Below are positions 60,016-64,000 of a stretch of DNA of 64,000 nt, one piece after another. Below the pieces are notes generated by a model. That model was not told the DNA's origin, did no database searches, and worked only from the letters and a program-made list of their open reading frames with translations. The stretch comes from Catellatospora vulcania. GTDB lineage: Bacteria; Actinomycetota; Actinomycetes; Mycobacteriales; Micromonosporaceae. How positions within the stretch are numbered: position 1 is the first letter of the stretch; every line of letters begins with the position of its first letter. Both the position numbers and the translations under genes were made by a program. The stretch covers positions 1,426,001 through 1,490,000 of the forward strand of contig NZ_WARX01000001.1 of assembly GCF_009720385.1 (NCBI RefSeq), written 5' to 3'.

Positions 60016-61356
60016 ATGTTCACCAACCGACGCGCGTTCCTGCGCACAGCGGCGCTCGCCACGGCCGCGATCACGACCGCGGCCCTGGCCGCCTGCGGCT
60101 CCGACGACGGCGGCGACACGACCACTCCGGTCTCCGCCGACCAGGTGCAGGCCGCGCTCGACAAGGGCGGCTCGATCACCGTCTGGGCCTGGGAGCCGAC
60201 CCTCAAGCAGGTCGTCACGGCCTTCGAGGCCAAGTACCCCAAGGTCAAGGTCAACCTGGTCAACGCCGGCACCGGCAACGACCAGTACACCGCGCTGCAG
60301 AACGCGGTCGCGGCCGGCTCCGGCGTGCCGGACGTCGCGCAGATCGAGTACTACGCCCTGCCGCAGTTCGCCCTCGGCAAGTCGCTGACCGACCTGGCCG
60401 CGTTCGGCTCCGGCTCGCTCGACGGCACCTTCACCCCCGGCCCGTGGTCGTCGGTGAAGACCGGCGGCGGCACCTTCGGCCTGCCGATGGACTCCGGCCC
60501 GATGGCGCTGTTCTACAACAAGGAGGTCTTCGACAAGCACAAGATCGAAGTGCCGACCACGTGGGACGAGTACGCCGCGGCGGCCAAGAAGCTGCACGCC
60601 GCCGACCCGAAGGCCTACATCACCAACGACACCGGTGACGCCGGCTTCACCACCAGCCTGATCTGGCAGGCCGGCGGCAAGCCGTTCGCCGTCGACGGCA
60701 CCAACGTGAAGATCAACCTGGCCGACGAGGGCTCCGCCAAGTTCGCCGCCACCTGGCAGACGATGATCAGTAACAAGCTGCTCGCGCCGGTCGGCTCGTG
60801 GAGCGACGGCTGGTACAAGGGCCTCGGCGACGGCAGCATCGCGACGCTGGTCATCGGCGCGTGGATGCCCGCCAACCTGGAGTCCGGCGTGCCCGGCGCC
60901 AAGGGCAAGTGGCGCGTCGCGCCCATGCCGCAGTGGACCGCCGGCGCCAACGCCGCGGCCGAGAACGGCGGCAGCTCGCTGGCCATCCCGAAGGCCGGCG
61001 CCAACAACGCCCTGGCCTACGCGTTCCTCAAGTACGCCACCGCCGGTGAGGGCGTGCAGATCCGCGTCGACAACGGGGCGTTCCCCGCCACCAACGCCGA
61101 GCTGAAGTCCGCGGCGTTCCTCGGCAAGGAGTTCCCGTACTTCGGCGGCCAGAAGGCCAACGAGATCTTCGCGAAGTCGGCCGCCGACGTCGTGCCCGGC
61201 TGGTCGTACCTGCCCTTCCAGGTGTACGCCAACAGCATCTTCAACGACACCGTCGGCCAGGCGTACGTGACCGACAAGCCGCTGACCGACGGCCTCAAGG
61301 CCTGGCAGGAGGCGTCCGCCAAGTACGGCAAGGACCAGGGCTTCACGGTCGGCTGA
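60016..61356 (+). CDS. Sugar ABC transporter solute-binding lipoprotein, GH42 locus
   Basis: 446 residues from the ATG at 60016 with GAGAGGA upstream; an in-frame ATG at 59980 lacks support. The signal has a twin-arginine-like NRRAFLR start and the lipobox LAAC, so it may be a Tat-exported lipoprotein. The body is a family 1 binding protein (ITVWAWEPTLKQVVTAFEAK, PMDSGPMALFYNKEVFDKH). It should bind a galactose-containing oligosaccharide, given the GH42 enzyme downstream. Confidence 0.92.
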   Translation: MFTNRRAFLRTAALATAAITTAALAACGSDDGGDTTTPVSADQVQAALDKGGSITVWAWEPTLKQVVTAFEAKYPKVKVNLVNAGTGNDQYTALQNAVAAGSGVPDVAQIEYYALPQFALGKSLTDLAAFGSGSLDGTFTPGPWSSVKTGGGTFGLPMDSGPMALFYNKEVFDKHKIEVPTTWDEYAAAAKKLHAADPKAYITNDTGDAGFTTSLIWQAGGKPFAVDGTNVKINLADEGSAKFAATWQTMISNKLLAPVGSWSDGWYKGLGDGSIATLVIGAWMPANLESGVPGAKGKWRVAPMPQWTAGANAAAENGGSSLAIPKAGANNALAYAFLKYATAGEGVQIRVDNGAFPATNAELKSAAFLGKEFPYFGGQKANEIFAKSAADVVPGWSYLPFQVYANSIFNDTVGQAYVTDKPLTDGLKAWQEASAKYGKDQGFTVG

Positions 61357-61369
61357 CCGTAGCCCGCGC

Positions 61370-61396
61370 CGCGGGCGGGACACGATCCCGCCCGCG
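61370..61396 (+). terminator. Intercistronic hairpin between binding protein and GH42 genes
   Basis: CGCGGGCGGGA (61370-61380) pairs perfectly with 61386-61396 over a 5-base loop, 14 bases past the binding-protein stop. A near copy of the left arm's surroundings recurs at about 61401-61418. It can act as a partial terminator or 3' stabiliser. Confidence 0.6.
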
Positions 61397-61480
61397 ACGT
61401 ACCCCGCGCCGCGGGCGGCCACCCCGACCGTCCGCGGCGCGGCCCTGGCCCGATCGCACAACCTCGCAAGGAGCACCTCC

Positions 61481-63517
61481 GTGACCCACCCCGCCCGCCC
61501 GTTGTGGCTGCGCCGGCCCGACAACGTGGCGCCCGGCATCGCCTACGGCGCCGACTACAACCCCGAGCAGTGGCCCCGTGAGGTGTGGCGCGACGACGTA
61601 CGCCTCATGCGCGAAGCCGGGGTCAACATCGTCTCGCTCGGCATCTTCTCCTGGGCGCGGCTGCAGCCCGCCGAGCACACCTGGCGCTTCGACTGGCTCG
61701 ACGAGGCCATGGGCCTGCTGTACGACAACGGCATCGCCGTCGACCTGGCCACCGCCACCGCCTCGCCGCCGCCGTGGCTGACCGCGAAACACCCGGAGAT
61801 CCTGCCGGTCAACGAGCGCGGCGAGACCCTCTGGCCCGGCGGCCGCCAGCACTGGCGACCCACCTCACCGGTGTTCCGCGAGCACGCCCTGGTCCTGGTC
61901 GAGAAGATGGCCGGCCGCTACGCCGACCACCCGGCGCTCACCGCCTGGCACCTGTCCAACGAGCTGGGCTGCCACAACATCTACGACTACTCCGACGACG
62001 CGGCACGCGCCTTCCGGGACTGGCTGCGCGCGCGGTACGCCACCCTGGACGCGCTCAACCACGCCTGGGGCACGGCGTTCTGGTCGCAGGAGTACAGCGA
62101 CTGGGCGCAGATCCTGCCGCCGCGCCTGGCCACCACCCACCCCAACCCGACCCAGCAGCTGGACTTCAAGCGCTTCTCCTCCGACGCACTGCGCGACTAC
62201 CTGCGGGCCGAGCGAGACATCCTGCACCGGCGCACCCCGGACGTGCCCGTCACCACCAACTTCATGATCATGGGTGGCACCAAGGGCATGGACTACGCCG
62301 CCTGGGCCGCCGAAATCGACTTCGTCTCCAACGACCACTACGTCGAGCCCGGTCCGCAGGCGTCCGACGAGCTGTCGTTCTCGGCCAACCTGACCGGCAA
62401 CATCGCCGGCGGCCGGCCGTGGTTCCTGATGGAGCACTCCACCAGCGCCGTCAACTGGCAGCCGGTCAACGTCGCCAAGAAGCCCGGCGAGCTGGCCCGC
62501 GACTCGCTCACCCACGTCGCGCACGGCGCCGACGCGGTCTGCTTCTTCCAGTGGCGGCAGTCGAAGGCGGGGGCGGAGAAGTACCACTCCGGTATGGTCC
62601 CGCACGCCGGCCCCGACAGCGACGTGTTCCGCTCCGCCGCCGCACTGGGCGCGACCCTGCGCGACCTCGCCCCGGTCGCCGGGGCGACCCGCGAGCAGGC
62701 GCCCGCCGCGATCGTCTTCCACTGGGACTCGTGGTGGGCCGCCGAGGCCGACTCGCACCCCACCGACCGCCTGCGCTACCGGCAGGAGGCCCTGGACTGG
62801 TACACCGCGTTCCTGAACCTGGGCATCCGCGCCGATGTGGTGCCGCTGGGCACGGCGCTGGACGGCTACCGCCTGGTCGTCGCGCCGATGCTGCACATGG
62901 TCGGCGAGCCGGTCGCCAAGGAGCTGCGCGGCTACGTCGAATCCGGTGGGCACCTGGTGACGACGTACTTCTCCGGCATCGTCGACGAGCACGACCACGT
63001 CTGGCTCGGCGGGCACCCGGGTGCGCTGCGCGACCTGCTCGGCGTACGCGTCGAGGAGTTCGCGCCGCTGCTGGACACCGAGTCCGTGACCCTCGACGGC
63101 GACCTGTCCGCCACCCTGTGGACCGAGCGGGTCCAGGTCACCGGCCCCGACACCGCCGTGCTGTCGCGCTACGCCACCGGTGAGCACGCCGGGCACCCGG
63201 CCGTCACCCGCCGCACCGTCGGCGCAGGCTCGGCCGCCTACGTGTCGACCCGGCTGGGGGCGCAGGGCGTCACCGCCGTGCTCGACGGGCTGGCCGCGGC
63301 CGCGGGCGTGACCAGTGAGCTGCCGGCCGGCGTACGCGGCGGCGTCGAGCTGACCGTGCGCCGCCGCGGCGCGGAGCGCTTCGCGTTCCTCGTCAACCGC
63401 ACCGACCAGCCCGTCACCGTCGCCGACCTGCCCGGGGAGCCGCTCGTCGGCACCCGCGGACCGCACGGCGAGCTGTCGCTGGAGGCAAGGGGAGTGGCCG
63501 TCCTACGGCTGGGCTGA
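61481..63517 (+). CDS. GH42 beta-galactosidase
   Basis: 678 residues from a GTG with AAGGAG upstream. The TIM barrel opens with YGADYNPEQWPREVWRDDV. The acid/base is Glu161 in HLSNELGCHN and the nucleophile Glu318 in FLMEHSTSAVNWQ. The trimerisation (Rossmann-like) domain and a C-terminal beta domain follow, the normal GH42 layout and length. No signal peptide, so it cleaves beta-galactosides taken up by the ABC importer encoded upstream. It ends at a strong terminator. Confidence 0.95.
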   Translation: MTHPARPLWLRRPDNVAPGIAYGADYNPEQWPREVWRDDVRLMREAGVNIVSLGIFSWARLQPAEHTWRFDWLDEAMGLLYDNGIAVDLATATASPPPWLTAKHPEILPVNERGETLWPGGRQHWRPTSPVFREHALVLVEKMAGRYADHPALTAWHLSNELGCHNIYDYSDDAARAFRDWLRARYATLDALNHAWGTAFWSQEYSDWAQILPPRLATTHPNPTQQLDFKRFSSDALRDYLRAERDILHRRTPDVPVTTNFMIMGGTKGMDYAAWAAEIDFVSNDHYVEPGPQASDELSFSANLTGNIAGGRPWFLMEHSTSAVNWQPVNVAKKPGELARDSLTHVAHGADAVCFFQWRQSKAGAEKYHSGMVPHAGPDSDVFRSAAALGATLRDLAPVAGATREQAPAAIVFHWDSWWAAEADSHPTDRLRYRQEALDWYTAFLNLGIRADVVPLGTALDGYRLVVAPMLHMVGEPVAKELRGYVESGGHLVTTYFSGIVDEHDHVWLGGHPGALRDLLGVRVEEFAPLLDTESVTLDGDLSATLWTERVQVTGPDTAVLSRYATGEHAGHPAVTRRTVGAGSAAYVSTRLGAQGVTAVLDGLAAAAGVTSELPAGVRGGVELTVRRRGAERFAFLVNRTDQPVTVADLPGEPLVGTRGPHGELSLEARGVAVLRLG

Positions 63518-63546
63518 GCGCAGCCGACCACCGGCGACATCGGATG

Positions 63547-63579
63547 GAGCGGGACCGCCTGCGGGCGGTCCCGCTCTTT
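63547..63579 (+). terminator. Rho-independent terminator of the ABC/GH42 operon
   Basis: A 13-bp perfect stem (63547-63559 with 63564-63576), 4-base loop, followed by TTT, 30 bases past the GH42 stop. Confidence 0.85.
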
Positions 63580-63801
63580 CGGTGAACGTGGAACTCTTTC
63601 GGTGGAACCGGATCGGCCACCTTTGCGCAGTGAGTGTTGACGTCCCAGCTTGGCGGCTCCGTAAGCTTCGTGTTCCCTCCGACGTGCAGATATCCGTCTG
63701 TCTCGTTGTTGCGGATCCTGTTGCGAGCGCGCGCTGCGACCGGATCGTGGTGATGTCCACTCCGCTGTGGTCGATGCCTTTCATTGCGCTTAGGAGCCGT
63801 C
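63580..63801. other. Upstream region of the last gene
   Basis: About 220 bases, clearly richer in T than the coding DNA around it, presumably holding the promoter and 5' leader of the secreted-protein gene. CTCTTTCGGTG occurs twice (63574-63584, 63594-63604), a 20-base-spaced direct repeat overlapping the terminator. No gene seen. Confidence 0.4.
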
Positions 63802-64000
63802 ATGGCAGCATTCCCATTGGCCCCGTCCCTACGAGATCCACGTAGGAGCAGCCGGCTCCGCGCACCCGGACGGGTGCGCGCCCGCCTGCTCGGCGCGCTG
63901 GCGCTGGTGCTCGTCGTGCTCGGCGGGCTGCTGCCGTTCGCGCCGCCGGCCCGTGCCGCCGCGGCCGACTACCCGTTCCCGCTGCCCGACTTCAGCCACC
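63802..64000 (+). CDS. Secreted protein, N-terminal part (runs off the window)
   Basis: 66 residues are visible from an ATG with TAGGAG upstream, and the frame is open to the window end. A basic, Arg-rich n-region of about 28 residues leads into a hydrophobic core (LLGALALVLVVLGGLLPFA) and a cleavage site near PARAAAA, so it is exported. The mature start, ADYPFPLPDF, is too short to name a family. Its place after a GH42 operon suggests a secreted glycoside hydrolase, which is a guess. Confidence 0.7.
   Translation, partial: MAAFPLAPSLRDPRRSSRLRAPGRVRARLLGALALVLVVLGGLLPFAPPARAAAADYPFPLPDFSH

Noticed and set aside
1-64000. tRNA, rRNA or known riboswitch
   Set aside because: I found no cloverleaf-like stretch, rRNA signature or recognisable riboswitch core in the intergenic regions. 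A covariance-model search would be needed to exclude them.

Overview
This 64 kb window is very GC-rich, uses GTG starts freely and carries actinobacterial gene families (SigE-type sigma factors, CBM2-tailed secreted hydrolases, PadR/HAAS pairs, sugar ABC importers without their own ATPase). It most likely comes from a filamentous actinomycete. Micromonosporaceae is my best guess from gene style, but no rRNA is present to confirm it. All calls come from reading the sequence and its translations; no database search was run.

Region 1 (1-12078) is the 3' end of a biosynthetic gene cluster of the leinamycin type. It opens inside a large PKS whose C-terminus reads KS-linker, ACP, ACP, a DUF2156/GNAT-like domain, a tryptophanase-like PLP domain and a thioesterase. 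The last three match the DUF-SH-TE end of LnmJ, where the SH domain puts sulfur onto the chain. Tightly overlapping genes follow: an LnmK-like acyltransferase/decarboxylase, an LnmL-like ACP, an LnmM-like HMG-CoA-synthase homologue, a second ACP, a decarboxylative ketosynthase with Ala in place of the active-site Cys, and a type II thioesterase. A DUF3224 gene, an AMP-forming ligase and a DUF427 gene close the cluster at a perfect 24-bp-stem hairpin.

Region 2 (12164-18655) holds two VOC proteins, a TetR/flavin-monooxygenase pair divergent from a 14-TM MFS exporter, a membrane glutaredoxin-like protein and a PadR/HAAS membrane-protein pair. Region 3 (18822-27613) holds a secreted GH5 mannanase with CBM2, an M23 peptidase, an orphan Cas3 (helicase followed by HD, with no other cas gene or CRISPR array), a type-B carboxylesterase, an amine oxidase fused to a cyclic-nucleotide-binding domain, and a PAP2-like membrane protein.

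Region 4 (27581-37620) is a carbohydrate-use locus: a DeoR-HTH/LacI-sensor regulator with a heparinase II/III-like protein, divergent from a 2-hydroxyacid dehydrogenase, a DUF2264 protein, a sugar ABC importer and a DUF624 membrane protein. It ends at a dead IS5-type transposase scrap. Region 5 (37976-48005) has two NarL-type two-component systems, one of them with an ABC exporter, a GH43 enzyme with a golvesin-like domain, an ArsR-like regulator and a zinc-free quinone reductase preceded by three tandem palindromes. Region 6 (48078-55724) has a SigE-type sigma factor with a probable anti-sigma/propeller partner, a TetR regulator, two small exported proteins (the second followed by an out-of-frame LPVTG sorting signal), AlkC, an SRPBCC protein, a DUF72 protein and exonuclease III.

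Region 7 (55824-64000) has a polyester-hydrolase-type cutinase, then a LacI regulator divergent from two ABC permeases, a solute-binding lipoprotein and a GH42 beta-galactosidase, with two near-identical palindromic operators between them. The window ends inside a gene for a secreted protein. Overall it pairs one specialised-metabolite cluster with a saprophyte's set of polysaccharide and polyester degradation and uptake genes.
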